DNA of 64,000 nucleotides, taken from contig NZ_KQ948033.1 of assembly GCF_001513965.1 (NCBI RefSeq), positions 46,277-110,276 of the forward strand. The letters run 5' to 3'. The stretch is from Streptomyces cellostaticus. GTDB lineage: Bacteria > Actinomycetota > Actinomycetes > Streptomycetales > Streptomycetaceae. Below, piece after piece: positions 54,623-63,062 of this stretch (position 1 is its first letter; each line of letters starts with the position of its first letter). Made by a program: the position numbers and the translations under genes. The notes beneath the pieces were generated by a model that saw only the letters and a program-made list of their open reading frames with translations, was not told the DNA's origin and searched no databases.

Positions 54623-55225
54623 GTGAGCACGACACAGACACCACCTGTTCTCGCCGCAGAGCTGGCGCAGGCGTGGGCCGACATTCAGCGGTACCACCCC
54701 GAGCTGCCGGACCTTGCCGCGCCAGAGTCCCTGATCGGGGAGTCGTCGTCCGCGTGCGGTCACGAACTCTCCTTCGAACGACTGCTCCATGAGGCAGTCC
54801 ACGGCATCGCCGCCGCCCGCGGCGTACGCGACACGTCCCGGGCCGGCCGTTACCACAACCGCAGATTCCTCGCGATCGCCGAGGAGCTGGGCCTGGACCA
54901 CCCCGAGGAACCGCACCCCAGCAGCGGCTTCTCACTGGTCACGCTCAACCCCGAGGCCAAGCGGCGCTACCGCCCGACGATCGAGCGGCTCCAGCGCGCC
55001 CTGAAAGCCCACACGGTGGCCACCTCCTCCGACACCTCCCGCACCTTCCGCGGCCCGGCCGCCCGGCACGGCTCCTCCGGCGGCGGCGTCCGTGTGAAGG
55101 CGGTCTGCGACTGCGGCCGCAACGTCCGGGTGGTCCCGTCGGTCCTGGCCCAGGCCCCCATCGTGTGCGGCGGTTGCGGAAAGCCGTTCCGCATCCCGGA
55201 GGTCGTGGGAGCGGCGGCAAGCTAG
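54623..55225 (+). CDS. SprT-like zincin with C-terminal zinc ribbon
   Basis: A 200-residue protein from a GTG. LLHEAVHGIAAARG gives an HExxH motif (H56, E57, H60), and H78 in GRYHNRRF is a plausible third zinc ligand. C162/C164 (CDCG) and C182/C185 (CGGC) form a zinc ribbon. This order (metallopeptidase then ribbon) resembles SprT/Spartan proteins that cut DNA-protein crosslinks. It is shorter than classical SprT domains, and the assignment rests on motif order only. A strong terminator follows. Confidence 0.65.
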   Translation: MSTTQTPPVLAAELAQAWADIQRYHPELPDLAAPESLIGESSSACGHELSFERLLHEAVHGIAAARGVRDTSRAGRYHNRRFLAIAEELGLDHPEEPHPSSGFSLVTLNPEAKRRYRPTIERLQRALKAHTVATSSDTSRTFRGPAARHGSSGGGVRVKAVCDCGRNVRVVPSVLAQAPIVCGGCGKPFRIPEVVGAAAS

Positions 55226-55254
55226 GGGTACGGCTGCTCGTGGCAGCCGTACCC
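55226..55254 (+). terminator. Terminator after the zincin gene
   Basis: A perfect 12-bp stem GGGTACGGCTGC / GCAGCCGTACCC with a 5-base loop, followed by GGCTTT. It starts immediately after the stop. Confidence 0.85.
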
Positions 55255-55512
55255 GGCTTTCCCCCTGCCGGGCCTCGTGCACCCGACGTACCTCACCTCC
55301 GCGCCGGGTGCCTCTCAGGCGTGCCCAAGCGGCTCACCCGCCCTCGGCCAGAAGCGGCCCGCAGGGTATGGCACAATGGCTAGCTGTACTCGACAGTCGC
55401 ATAGGACCCCTCTCTCCTCCGGCTGACGCGTCCATCGGGCACTCGGGTACCGCAACCCCACGCGGCAATCTCGCCGTGCCCAACCACGTCAAATCCAGGA
55501 GAATCCACTCCC

Positions 55513-55932
55513 GTGGCAGTCAAGATCAAGCTGAAGCGTCTGGGCAAGATCCGTTCGCCTCACTACCGCATCGTCATCGCCGACTCCCGCACCCGCCGTG
55601 ACGGCCGTGCGATCGAGGAGATCGGCAAGTACCACCCGACCTACAACCCGTCGGTCATCGAGGTGGACGCCGAGCGCGTGGCGTACTGGCTGGGTGTCGG
55701 CGCGCAGCCGACCGAGCCCGTCCTCGCCATCCTGAAGAAGACCGGCGACTGGCAGAAGTTCAAGGGCGAGCCCGCCCCGGCGCCGCTGCTCGTTGCCGCC
55801 CCGAAGGCCGCGCGTCCGTCGTTCGAGGCTCTCGGCGGTGACGACGAGGGCAAGGGTGAGGCGATCACCCAGAAGAAGAAGGCTGAGAAGAAGGACGAGG
55901 CCGCGGCTGAGTCCGAGTCGACCGAGGCCTGA
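55513..55932 (+). CDS. rpsP: 30S ribosomal protein S16
   Basis: A 139-residue S16 starting MAVKIKLKRLGKIRSPHYRI from a GTG, with AGGAGA upstream. The first about 80 residues are the conserved S16 fold; the remaining Ala/Glu/Lys tail is an actinobacterial extension. It begins the rpsP-KH-rimM-trmD-rplS operon. The 258-bp leader from the preceding terminator is probably the promoter region; TGGCACAATGG at 55370-55380 stands out. Confidence 0.96.
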   Translation: MAVKIKLKRLGKIRSPHYRIVIADSRTRRDGRAIEEIGKYHPTYNPSVIEVDAERVAYWLGVGAQPTEPVLAILKKTGDWQKFKGEPAPAPLLVAAPKAARPSFEALGGDDEGKGEAITQKKKAEKKDEAAAESESTEA

Positions 55933-55937
55933 GCAGC

Positions 55938-56177
55938 ATGCTCGAAGAGGCGCTTGAGCACCTCGTGAAGGGCATCGTCGACAACCCTGACGATGTGCAG
56001 GTCGCCTCGCGCAACCTGCGCCGCGGGCGCGTGCTGGAGGTCCGGGTCCACCCCGACGACCTCGGCAAGGTGATCGGCCGCAACGGCCGTACCGCGCGCG
56101 CTCTGCGCACCGTCGTGGGCGCCATCGGCGGCCGCGGTGTCCGCGTCGACCTCGTCGACGTGGACCACGTCCGCTGA
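55938..56177 (+). CDS. KH-domain RNA-binding protein (KhpA-type)
   Basis: A 79-residue KH domain with the GKVIGRNGRTARALRTVV motif (GxxG loop = GRNG), which binds single-stranded RNA. It lies 5 bases after rpsP and 82 before rimM, as in most Gram-positive bacteria. The partner KhpB is elsewhere. A strong hairpin separates it from rimM. Confidence 0.94.
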   Translation: MLEEALEHLVKGIVDNPDDVQVASRNLRRGRVLEVRVHPDDLGKVIGRNGRTARALRTVVGAIGGRGVRVDLVDVDHVR

Positions 56178-56196
56178 CGCTTCATCGCAACCGGCT

Positions 56197-56232
56197 CGGG
56201 CCGGGGAGGGCCACTGGGCCGTCCCCGGCCCG
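56197..56232 (+). terminator. Intra-operon hairpin between the KH gene and rimM
   Basis: A perfect 11-bp stem CGGGCCGGGGA / TCCCCGGCCCG with an inner GGCC pairing. It would reduce read-through or protect the upstream mRNA, since rimM, trmD and rplS need less product than S16. Confidence 0.6.
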
Positions 56233-56259
56233 CAGTCGTATGACAGGAGATTTGGACAC

Positions 56260-56805
56260 GTGCAGCTGGTAGTCGCACGGATCGGCCGTGCCCATGGCAT
56301 CAAGGGCGAGGTCACCGTCGAGGTACGTACCGACGAGCCCGAGCTCAGGCTCGCTCCGGGCGCCGTCCTGGCCACCGACCCGGCCTCGGCCGGGCCGCTC
56401 ACCATCGCCACCGGCCGCGTCCACAGCGGCCGCCTCCTCCTGCGCTTCGAGGGCGTCGGCGACCGCAACGCCGCCGAGGCCCTGCGCAACACCCTGCTGA
56501 TCGCCGAGATCGACCCCGAGGAGCTTCCCGAGGGCGAGGACGAGTACTACGACCATCAGCTCATCGACCTCGACGTGGTCACCGAGGACGGCACGGAGGT
56601 CGGCCGGATCACGGAGATCTCGCACCTGCCCTCCCAGGACCTCTTCATCGTGGAGCGCCCCGACGGGAGCGAGGTGATGATCCCCTTCGTGGAGGAGATC
56701 GTCACCGAGATCGACCTGGAGGAGCAGAGGGCGGTCATCGCGCCTCCGCCGGGCCTGATCGACGACCGCGCGGAGATCGACTCGCCCGGGGATGACAGCG
56801 CATGA
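56260..56805 (+). CDS. rimM: Ribosome maturation factor RimM
   Basis: A 181-residue 16S processing factor binding S19 in the 30S head. The RimM N-terminal barrel has LVVARIGRAHGIKGEVTVEV, and the C-terminal PRC-barrel has DDHQLIDLDV-like YYDHQLIDLDVVTEDG with VMIPFVEEIV. I start at GTG 56260 with AGGAGA at 56245-56250. It overlaps trmD by four bases. S. coelicolor RimM adjoins TrmD similarly. Confidence 0.95.
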   Translation: MQLVVARIGRAHGIKGEVTVEVRTDEPELRLAPGAVLATDPASAGPLTIATGRVHSGRLLLRFEGVGDRNAAEALRNTLLIAEIDPEELPEGEDEYYDHQLIDLDVVTEDGTEVGRITEISHLPSQDLFIVERPDGSEVMIPFVEEIVTEIDLEEQRAVIAPPPGLIDDRAEIDSPGDDSA

Positions 56806-57635
56806 GGCTCGACGTCGTCACGATCTTCCCCGAGTACCTCGACCCGCTGAACGTCTCCCTCGTCGGCAAGGCACGCGCGCGTGGGCAGCTCAACGTCCAC
56901 GTGCACGATCTGCGGTCCTGGACGTACGACCGGCACAACACGGTCGACGACACGCCGTACGGCGGCGGCCCCGGCATGGTCATGAAGACCGAGCCCTGGG
57001 GCGACGCCCTGGACTCGGCCCTCGCCGACGGCTACGAGACCGGCGCCCAGGCCCCCGCGCTGATCGTCCCCACTCCGAGCGGCCGCCCCTTCACCCAGGA
57101 ACTGGCCGTCGAACTCTCCGAGCGCCCCTGGCTGATCTTCACGCCGGCCCGCTACGAGGGCATCGACCGGCGCGTCATCGACGAGTACGCCACCCGGATG
57201 CCGGTGTACGAGGTGTCCATCGGCGACTACGTCCTGGCCGGCGGCGAGGCGGCCGTCCTGGTGATCACGGAGGCCGTCGCGCGGCTGCTGCCCGGCGTCC
57301 TCGGCAACGCGGAGTCCCACCGGGACGACTCCTTCGCGCCCGGCGCGATGGCCAGCCTCCTGGAAGGACCCGTCTACACCAAGCCGCCCCTGTGGCGCGG
57401 CCGGGACATCCCGGACGTGCTCCTCAGCGGCCACCACGGCAAGATCGCCCGCTGGCGCCGCGACGAGGCCCTGCGGCGCACGACGGCCAACCGGCCCGAC
57501 CTGATCGAGCGCTGCGACCCCAAGGCCTTCGACAAGAAGGACCGCGAGATGCTCTCCATCCTGGGCTGGGCCCCGGACCCCGCGGGCGAGCCGTTCGGCC
57601 GATTTTGGCGCAGGACCGAGACCGTGGAAGAATAG
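56802..57635 (+). CDS. trmD: tRNA (guanine-37-N1)-methyltransferase TrmD
   Basis: A 277-residue SPOUT enzyme methylating G37 to prevent frameshifting. Its start MRLDVVTIFPEYLDPL is canonical. The knot motifs RYEGIDRRVIDE and EVSIGDYVLAGGEAA, and the C-terminal KPPLWRGRDIPDVLLSGHHGKIARWR, are intact. It starts by overlapping rimM (ATGA). rplS follows after 135 bases. Confidence 0.97.
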   Translation: MRLDVVTIFPEYLDPLNVSLVGKARARGQLNVHVHDLRSWTYDRHNTVDDTPYGGGPGMVMKTEPWGDALDSALADGYETGAQAPALIVPTPSGRPFTQELAVELSERPWLIFTPARYEGIDRRVIDEYATRMPVYEVSIGDYVLAGGEAAVLVITEAVARLLPGVLGNAESHRDDSFAPGAMASLLEGPVYTKPPLWRGRDIPDVLLSGHHGKIARWRRDEALRRTTANRPDLIERCDPKAFDKKDREMLSILGWAPDPAGEPFGRFWRRTETVEE

Positions 57636-57664
57636 ACCGCTGCTGTGTGTCCGTCCGGCGAGCG

Positions 57665-57679
57665 CCCCTGCCACAGGGG
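57665..57679 (+). terminator. Small hairpin between trmD and rplS
   Basis: CCCCTG-CCA-CAGGGG forms a 6-bp stem 30 bases after trmD. It is weak as a terminator but could modulate rplS transcription. Confidence 0.35.
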
Positions 57680-57770
57680 GACACGACGCCCGTTCCGACC
57701 CGCACGGCAGACCTCTTGTACACCTAGTTCCCGTTGATGACCTGTGGCATCAGCGAAGAAAGCAGACGAA

Positions 57771-58121
57771 ATGTCTCACCTGCTCGACACCGTCGACGCC
57801 GCGTCGCTGCGCAGCGACATCCCGGCCTTCCGCCCGGGTGACACCGTCAACGTCCACGTCCGCGTCATCGAGGGCAACCGCTCCCGTGTGCAGCAGTTCA
57901 AGGGCGTTGTGATCCGCCGCCAGGGTTCTGGTGTCCGCGAGACCTTCACGGTCCGCAAGGTCTCGTTCTCCGTCGGCGTCGAGCGCACCTTCCCGGTGCA
58001 CACCCCGATCGTCGAGAAGATCGAGCTGGTCACCAAGGGTGACGTGCGCCGCGCCAAGCTGTACTACCTCCGTGACCTGCGCGGCAAGGCCGCGAAGATC
58101 AAGGAGAAGCGCGAGAACTGA
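57771..58121 (+). CDS. rplS: 50S ribosomal protein L19
   Basis: A 116-residue L19 from ATG 57771 (MSHLLDTVDAASLRSDIP), with FRPGDTVNVHVRVIEGNRSR and KVSFSVGVERTFPVHTPIVEKIE. An in-frame GTG at 57744 would add nine residues. The last gene of the rpsP operon. The upstream ribosome-binding site is weak. Confidence 0.96.
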   Translation: MSHLLDTVDAASLRSDIPAFRPGDTVNVHVRVIEGNRSRVQQFKGVVIRRQGSGVRETFTVRKVSFSVGVERTFPVHTPIVEKIELVTKGDVRRAKLYYLRDLRGKAAKIKEKREN

Positions 58122-58166
58122 GCGCTTTCCCGGAGTCACAGCGGGGCCGGATAGCATCTGGCCCCG

Positions 58167-58880
58167 ATGGACACCGAAGCACAGCCGACGCAACGCGACC
58201 GTTTCTCCCGCCCCGGTACCACTCCGGGGACGGAGGGCCGGTCGCGTTTCGCGTTTGTGTCGCGGGTCGCCGAGTGGCTGCCGGGCGGCAGGATCACCCT
58301 CACCCTCTTCGCCTGCCTGGCGTTTTTGCTGCTCCTCAACACTTTCGTGGTGCAACCGTTCCAGATTCCGAGCGGATCCATGGAACAGGGATTGAGGATC
58401 GGCGACCGCGTTCTCGTAAATAAGTTGGCGTACCGTTTCGGTGCCGAGCCGCGCCGCGGCGACGTGATTGTCTTCGACGGGACCGGATATTTCGGGCCCG
58501 GCGACTACGTCAAGCGCGTGGCAGGGGTGGGGGGAGACCGTGTGGTCTGCTGCGACAAGGAGGGGAGGCTCCAGGTGAACGGCCGGTCGGTCGACGAGAC
58601 GGCGTTCCTCTATCCCGGGGACACCCCGTCCACCGTCCCCTTCGACGTCGTCGTGCCCGCGGGCCGTCTGTTCGTCCTCGGGGACCACCGCAGCGACTCC
58701 AGCGACTCCCGCGACCACCTGGGTTCGCCCGGCGGCGGCATGATCCCGGTCGGCGACGTCATCGGCCGGGCCGACTGGATCGCCTGGCCGTACGCCCACT
58801 GGGCGCACCTGACCCGGCCCTCCGCCTACGCGCGCGTGCCGGCGGCGGAGCAGGCGACAGGGGCGGGCGCACATGGGTAA
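58167..58880 (+). CDS. lepB: Signal peptidase I (first of four, SipW-like position)
   Basis: A 237-residue type I signal peptidase. One N-terminal membrane helix (about 43-63) leads to the catalytic Ser71 (IPSGSMEQ). Lys116 in YVKRVAGVGGD is the general base. LFVLGDHRSDSSDSRDH is box E. A second C-terminal helix is absent, unlike the following genes. It starts 45 bases after rplS and overlaps the second peptidase gene by eight bases. Confidence 0.92.
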   Translation: MDTEAQPTQRDRFSRPGTTPGTEGRSRFAFVSRVAEWLPGGRITLTLFACLAFLLLLNTFVVQPFQIPSGSMEQGLRIGDRVLVNKLAYRFGAEPRRGDVIVFDGTGYFGPGDYVKRVAGVGGDRVVCCDKEGRLQVNGRSVDETAFLYPGDTPSTVPFDVVVPAGRLFVLGDHRSDSSDSRDHLGSPGGGMIPVGDVIGRADWIAWPYAHWAHLTRPSAYARVPAAEQATGAGAHG

Positions 58881-60195
58881 CCGCGGCAAGCCGCGCGGGG
58901 TGCCCAGCACGCCCGCGGACGACCTGCTGCCCACCGGCTCCCGCCGTACCTCCGTGCCGGGCGGTGGCCGCACGCGCGCGGAGCGGCGCAAACTCCAGCG
59001 CAAGGTGAAGCGCAAGCGCAGGCGGTCGGCCGTGCGGGAGATCCCTCTTCTGGTCGGTGTCGCCGTCCTCATAGCGCTGGTCCTGAAGACCTTCCTCGTC
59101 CAGGCGTTCGTGATCCCGTCGGGCTCCATGGAGCAGACGATCCGGATCGGCGACCGCGTCCTGGTCGACAAGTTCACCCCGTGGTTCGGCTCCAAGCCCA
59201 AGCGCGGGGACGTCGTCGTCTTCCACGACCCCGGCGGCTGGCTGGCCGACGAGCAGACCGCCAAGAAGCACGACCCGGTCGTCGTCAAGCAGTTCAAGGA
59301 AGGCCTCACCTTCATCGGCCTGCTGCCCTCCGACAACGAGAAAGACCTGATCAAACGGGTCATCGGGGTCGGCGGGGACCATGTCAAGTGCTGTGACGCG
59401 CAGGGCCGGGTCACCGTCAACGGCGCGCCGCTGACCGAAGGGGACTACCTGTATCCGGGTAACTCCCCGTCCTCGACCCCCTTCGACATCACGGTCCCCA
59501 AGGGCCGCCTGTGGGTGATGGGCGACCACCGGGACAACTCCGCGGACTCCCGCGCCCACCAGAACACCCCGTACGGCGGAACGGTCTCCGAGGACTCGGT
59601 GGTCGGCCGGGCCATGGTCATCGGCTGGCCCGTCGGCCACTGGACCAGCCTCGATGAACCTAAAACCTTCGCAAGCGTTGCGAACACCGTGTCGGGGTCG
59701 ACCGCGGCCCCTTCGCCGTCGCATAGGGTTGCCTCCGACGATCCGAACGGAATGACCCGACTCCCGATCCCTGCGGAACTCCCGCTCGTTATGGGAGTGG
59801 TGGGCCTGCACCGTGTCTGGGGCAGGCGGCGGCAGAGAGTAAGGAGTTGGCGTGGGGGATGTGGCGGTTGGCGCACGGTCGGGACACGACGGCGAGGAGC
59901 ACCGTGGGCACCCCGTGGACGCGAGCGATCCCGCTCCGGACGGCGCCGTGATGTCCGGGAACTCCGACTCCTCGGAGGCCGACGACGGAACACCGCGGGA
60001 CGAGCAGGAACCCCGGGCCGAGGGCGAGGGCACGGACGAGGGGGCCCGCCGTCCGAAGAAGCCGCGTTCCTTCTGGAAGGAGCTGCCGATCCTGATCGGG
60101 ATCGCGCTGGTCCTGGCGCTCCTGATCAAGACGTTCCTGGTGCAGGCGTTCTCGATCCCGTCCGACTCGATGCAGAACACCCTCCAGCAGGGTGA
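58873..60195 (+). CDS. lepB: Signal peptidase I (second of four, SipX-like) with an aberrant C-terminal extension
   Basis: A peptidase with Ser85 (IPSGSMEQT), Lys161 (LIKRVIGVGGD), box D/E (LWVMGDHRDNSADSR) and a C-terminal membrane helix near LPIPAELPLVMGVVGL. Conserved sequence ends near 59830 (about residue 320). The open frame continues to 60195 (440 residues), overlapping the third peptidase by 344 bases with an Arg/Gly-rich tail that is the shifted frame of that gene. A TAA in another frame at 59840-59842 suggests a frameshift near the end, or a natural long overlap. It starts eight bases before the stop of the first gene. Confidence 0.85.
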   Translation: MGNRGKPRGVPSTPADDLLPTGSRRTSVPGGGRTRAERRKLQRKVKRKRRRSAVREIPLLVGVAVLIALVLKTFLVQAFVIPSGSMEQTIRIGDRVLVDKFTPWFGSKPKRGDVVVFHDPGGWLADEQTAKKHDPVVVKQFKEGLTFIGLLPSDNEKDLIKRVIGVGGDHVKCCDAQGRVTVNGAPLTEGDYLYPGNSPSSTPFDITVPKGRLWVMGDHRDNSADSRAHQNTPYGGTVSEDSVVGRAMVIGWPVGHWTSLDEPKTFASVANTVSGSTAAPSPSHRVASDDPNGMTRLPIPAELPLVMGVVGLHRVWGRRRQRVRSWRGGCGGWRTVGTRRRGAPWAPRGRERSRSGRRRDVRELRLLGGRRRNTAGRAGTPGRGRGHGRGGPPSEEAAFLLEGAADPDRDRAGPGAPDQDVPGAGVLDPVRLDAEHPPAG

Positions 60196-60841
60196 CCGCG
60201 TCCTGGTCGACAAGCTGACCCCGTGGTTCGGCTCCAAGCCCGAGCGCGGCGAGGTCGTCGTCTTCCACGACCCGGACGACTGGCTGGCGGGCGAGCCGAC
60301 GCCGAACCCGAACCCGGTGCAGACGGTGCTCAGCTGGATCGGCCTGATGCCGTCCTCCCAGGAGAAGGACCTGATCAAGCGCGTGATCGGCGTCGGCGGC
60401 GACACGGTCCAGTGCAAGGGCACCGGCCCGCTCACGGTCAACGGCAAGGCGCTGAACGAGCCGTACGTGTACCCCGGCAACACCCCGTGCAGCCAGGACG
60501 ACCAGGGCGGCCAGTTCAAGGTGAAGGTGCCCAAGGGCTTCATCTGGGTGATGGGCGACCACCGCCAGAACTCCCGTGACTCCCGCTACAACCAGTCCGA
60601 CAAGAACCACGGCATGGTCCCCGTCGACAAGGTCGTCGGCCGCGCCATCGTGAAGGCCTGGCCGATCAACCGCTGGGGCACGCTGCCGGTCCCGGACACC
60701 TTCGACCAGGGCCTCGACCAGAAGTCCTCCGCGGCCGCGTCCCTGACGGTGGCCCCCGAGGGCGTCGCCGTCGCGGCGGTCCTGCCGGTGGTGGTGTGGC
60801 GGCGCAGGCGGGCGCAGCACCTGGAGTCCAAGAACCGGTAA
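59852..60841 (+). CDS. lepB: Signal peptidase I (third of four, SipY-like)
   Basis: A 329-residue peptidase from GTG 59852, with AAGGAG at 59841-59846. A 70-residue acidic cytoplasmic N-terminus precedes the helix LPILIGIALVLALLIKTFLV. Ser106 (IPSDSMQNT) and Lys176 (LIKRVIGVGGD) are the catalytic pair; FIWVMGDHRQNSRDSR is box E. A second C-terminal helix (about 290-310) ends in basic residues. In S. lividans SipY is the main signal peptidase (literature). Confidence 0.93.
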   Translation: MGDVAVGARSGHDGEEHRGHPVDASDPAPDGAVMSGNSDSSEADDGTPRDEQEPRAEGEGTDEGARRPKKPRSFWKELPILIGIALVLALLIKTFLVQAFSIPSDSMQNTLQQGDRVLVDKLTPWFGSKPERGEVVVFHDPDDWLAGEPTPNPNPVQTVLSWIGLMPSSQEKDLIKRVIGVGGDTVQCKGTGPLTVNGKALNEPYVYPGNTPCSQDDQGGQFKVKVPKGFIWVMGDHRQNSRDSRYNQSDKNHGMVPVDKVVGRAIVKAWPINRWGTLPVPDTFDQGLDQKSSAAASLTVAPEGVAVAAVLPVVVWRRRRAQHLESKNR

Positions 60842-60906
60842 GCAGTGGCCCGGGCCGCGAAAGAGGGGCTGCCCCTGCTCGGTACCGCCGGGTAGGGTGC
60901 GGGTCC

Positions 60907-61689
60907 ATGGGTGGCGAGAGCACGACGCGTACGGCCCCGCACAGCGCGGGCGCAGGCACGGCACAGGGCGGCGGCAGCCGGATCGGGCAGCGGCTGTCCG
61001 GGCTGGCCGTGGCGCTGGGGCTGGTGCTGTTCCTCGGCGGATTCGGGTGGGGAGCGGTGGCCTACCGGCCGTACACCGTGCCCACCAGCTCGATGACCCC
61101 GACGATCGACGCCGGCGACCGGGTGCTGGCCCAGCGCGTCGACGGCGGCGAGGTCCGGCGCGGTGACGTGGTCGTCTTCCGCGACAAGACCTGGGTCACC
61201 AACGCCAACGTGGTCAAGCGGGTCGTCGCGGTCGGCGGCGACACCGTCTCCTGCTGCACGAACGGCAAGCTCACCGTCAACGGCAAGCAGATCGACGAGC
61301 CGTACCTGCCCGCGGGCAGCCTGGCCGAGATCAAGAACATCCCGACCGTGACCGTCCCCAAGGGCCGGCTCTTCCTGCTCGGCGACGAGCGCCAGGGTTC
61401 GCTGGACTCCACCGCCCACCTCACCGACGCCGCCAGCGGCACGGTGTCCCGGGGTGCCGTCTCCGCCCGGGTCGACGCCGTCGTCTGGCCCATGAACGGC
61501 ATGCTCAAGCGCCCCACCGGCTTCGAGACCCTGGGCGCCCTCTCCCAGCCTGGCCCGCTCAGGACCATCGAGCTGATGATCGTCGCCGGCGCCGTCCTGA
61601 TCCTCGCCGGCGGCGCGTACGGCCCGGTCGCGAAGCTGCTGGGCCGCTCCCGCACCCGTACCCGCCCGGAGCCCGCCGGTGCACGCTGA
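60907..61689 (+). CDS. lepB: Signal peptidase I (fourth of four, SipZ-like)
   Basis: A 260-residue peptidase from ATG 60907. The catalytic Ser62 is in VPTSSMTPT and Lys104 in VVKRVVAVGGD. Box E is LFLLGDERQGSLDSTAH, where the usual DHR is DER. A C-terminal helix (about 222-244) anchors it at both ends. It lies 65 bases after the third peptidase and just before the NUDIX gene, which starts eleven bases before its stop. Confidence 0.92.
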   Translation: MGGESTTRTAPHSAGAGTAQGGGSRIGQRLSGLAVALGLVLFLGGFGWGAVAYRPYTVPTSSMTPTIDAGDRVLAQRVDGGEVRRGDVVVFRDKTWVTNANVVKRVVAVGGDTVSCCTNGKLTVNGKQIDEPYLPAGSLAEIKNIPTVTVPKGRLFLLGDERQGSLDSTAHLTDAASGTVSRGAVSARVDAVVWPMNGMLKRPTGFETLGALSQPGPLRTIELMIVAGAVLILAGGAYGPVAKLLGRSRTRTRPEPAGAR

Positions 61690-62215
61690 GATGCCCGCCG
61701 GGACTACGCAGACGGGCGGGGACACCTACGACGGCGGCCTGCGCAAGGTGGCCCGGGTGGTCCTGCTCGACCCCGAGAGCCGCATCCTCCTCCTGCACGG
61801 CCACGAGCCGGACGATCCGGCCGACGACTGGTGGTTCACCCCCGGCGGCGGTCTGGAGGGCACCGAGACGCGCGAGGAGGCGGCGCTCAGGGAACTCGCC
61901 GAGGAGACCGGCATCACCGACGTCGAACTCGGTCCCGTCCTGTGGCGTCGGCAGTGCTCCTTCCCGTTCGCGGGCCGCCGCTGGGACCAGGACGAGTGGT
62001 ACTACCTGGCCCGTACGACCCAGACGGCGACCGAACCCCAGGGCCTGACGGATCTTGAGCGGCGCAGCGTCGCCGGAGCACGCTGGTGGACGTGTCAGGA
62101 ACTGACCCGGGCGCATGAGACGGTGTATCCGACCAGACTCGCCGAGCTGCTGAGCACGCTGCTCGACGAAGGTCCCCCCGCCAGGCCCGTGACTCTGGAC
62201 ACGGAAATCGTCTGA
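61679..62215 (+). CDS. NUDIX hydrolase
   Basis: A 178-residue protein with a complete Nudix box: the Gly-x5-Glu-x7-Arg-Glu-Leu-x-Glu-Glu-x-Gly-Ile pattern in GGLEGTETREEAALRELA followed by EETGI. It hydrolyses some nucleoside diphosphate linked to X; the substrate is unknown. GTG 61679, with GGAG seven bases upstream, overlaps the last peptidase; an ATG at 61691 would be four residues shorter. Conserved next to the signal peptidases in streptomycetes (recalled). Confidence 0.9.
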   Translation: MHAEMPAGTTQTGGDTYDGGLRKVARVVLLDPESRILLLHGHEPDDPADDWWFTPGGGLEGTETREEAALRELAEETGITDVELGPVLWRRQCSFPFAGRRWDQDEWYYLARTTQTATEPQGLTDLERRSVAGARWWTCQELTRAHETVYPTRLAELLSTLLDEGPPARPVTLDTEIV

Positions 62216-62271
62216 GGGCTCGTCGGACTGGCGCACAATGGTGGGATCGCACGGCTGAAGGGGAACATGCC

Positions 62272-62580
62272 ATGAGCGCCGAGGACCTCGAGAAGTACGA
62301 GACCGAGATGGAGCTCAAGCTCTACCGGGAGTACCGAGACGTCGTCGGTCTGTTCAAATACGTGATCGAGACCGAGCGGCGCTTCTACCTCACCAACGAC
62401 TACGAGATGCAGGTGCACTCGGTCCAGGGCGAGGTGTTCTTCGAGGTGTCCATGGCGGATGCCTGGGTCTGGGACATGTACCGGCCGGCCCGCTTCGTGA
62501 AGCAGGTACGGGTCCTCACGTTCAAGGACGTGAACATCGAGGAGCTGAACAAGAGCGACCTGGAGCTCCCGGGCGGCTGA
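62272..62580 (+). CDS. DUF2469 family protein
   Basis: A 102-residue actinobacterial protein starting MSAEDLEKYETEMELKLYRE, with DVVGLFKYVIETERRFYLTND and VQGEVFFEVSMADAWVWDMYRP. It is the conserved DUF2469 family and is almost always followed by yraN. AAGGGGAA precedes the ATG. Function unknown. Confidence 0.92.
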   Translation: MSAEDLEKYETEMELKLYREYRDVVGLFKYVIETERRFYLTNDYEMQVHSVQGEVFFEVSMADAWVWDMYRPARFVKQVRVLTFKDVNIEELNKSDLELPGG

Positions 62581-62695
62581 CGGCCTTCGCTTTCCCCTTT
62601 CGGGTGACGAGGTTTTCCACAACCGCCGAGTAACGCACCAAGATCCACTTCTCCTCGCGTGATGCGTGACGGTTGGCGCCGGAGGTGGTGCCGAC

Positions 62696-63061
62696 ATGAG
62701 CAGGGCACGCAGTGGACTGGGCAGGTACGGCGAGGATCTGGCCGCGCGACGGCTGGCCGAGGCCGGTATGACGATCCTGGAGCGCAACTGGCGCTGCGGA
62801 CGGTCCGGCGAGATCGACATCGTGGCCCGGGACGGGAACACACTGGTCGTCTGCGAGGTGAAGACCCGCAGGGGCGGCGCGTTCCAGCATCCGATGGCCG
62901 CCGTCACACCCGAGAAGGCGCAACGCCTGCTGAGCCTCGCCGAACGCTGGATCCACACCCACGGAGGAGCCCCGCCGGGAGGCGTCCGCATCGACCTGAT
63001 CGGTGTCCTCCTGCGCCGCCGCGGCGCCCCGGCCGTCGAGCACGCGCGGGGGGTGGTCTGA
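62696..63061 (+). CDS. yraN: YraN / UPF0102 family protein
   Basis: A 121-residue restriction-endonuclease-fold protein. LGRYGEDLAARRLAEAGMTILERNWRC and the PD-(D/E)xK-like GEIDIVARDGNTLVVCEVKTR contain the conserved acidic/lysine core. In bacteria it adjoins comM. ATG 62696 with GGAGG upstream at 62681 is chosen; a GTG at 62666 is possible. comM begins one base after its stop. Confidence 0.93.
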   Translation: MSRARSGLGRYGEDLAARRLAEAGMTILERNWRCGRSGEIDIVARDGNTLVVCEVKTRRGGAFQHPMAAVTPEKAQRLLSLAERWIHTHGGAPPGGVRIDLIGVLLRRRGAPAVEHARGVV

Positions 63062-63062
63062 G

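Noticed and set aside
54276..54626. Possible coding frame in the gap before the zincin gene
   Set aside because: No ribosome-binding site, atypical composition, and it overlaps the downstream start; I leave the gap as non-coding.
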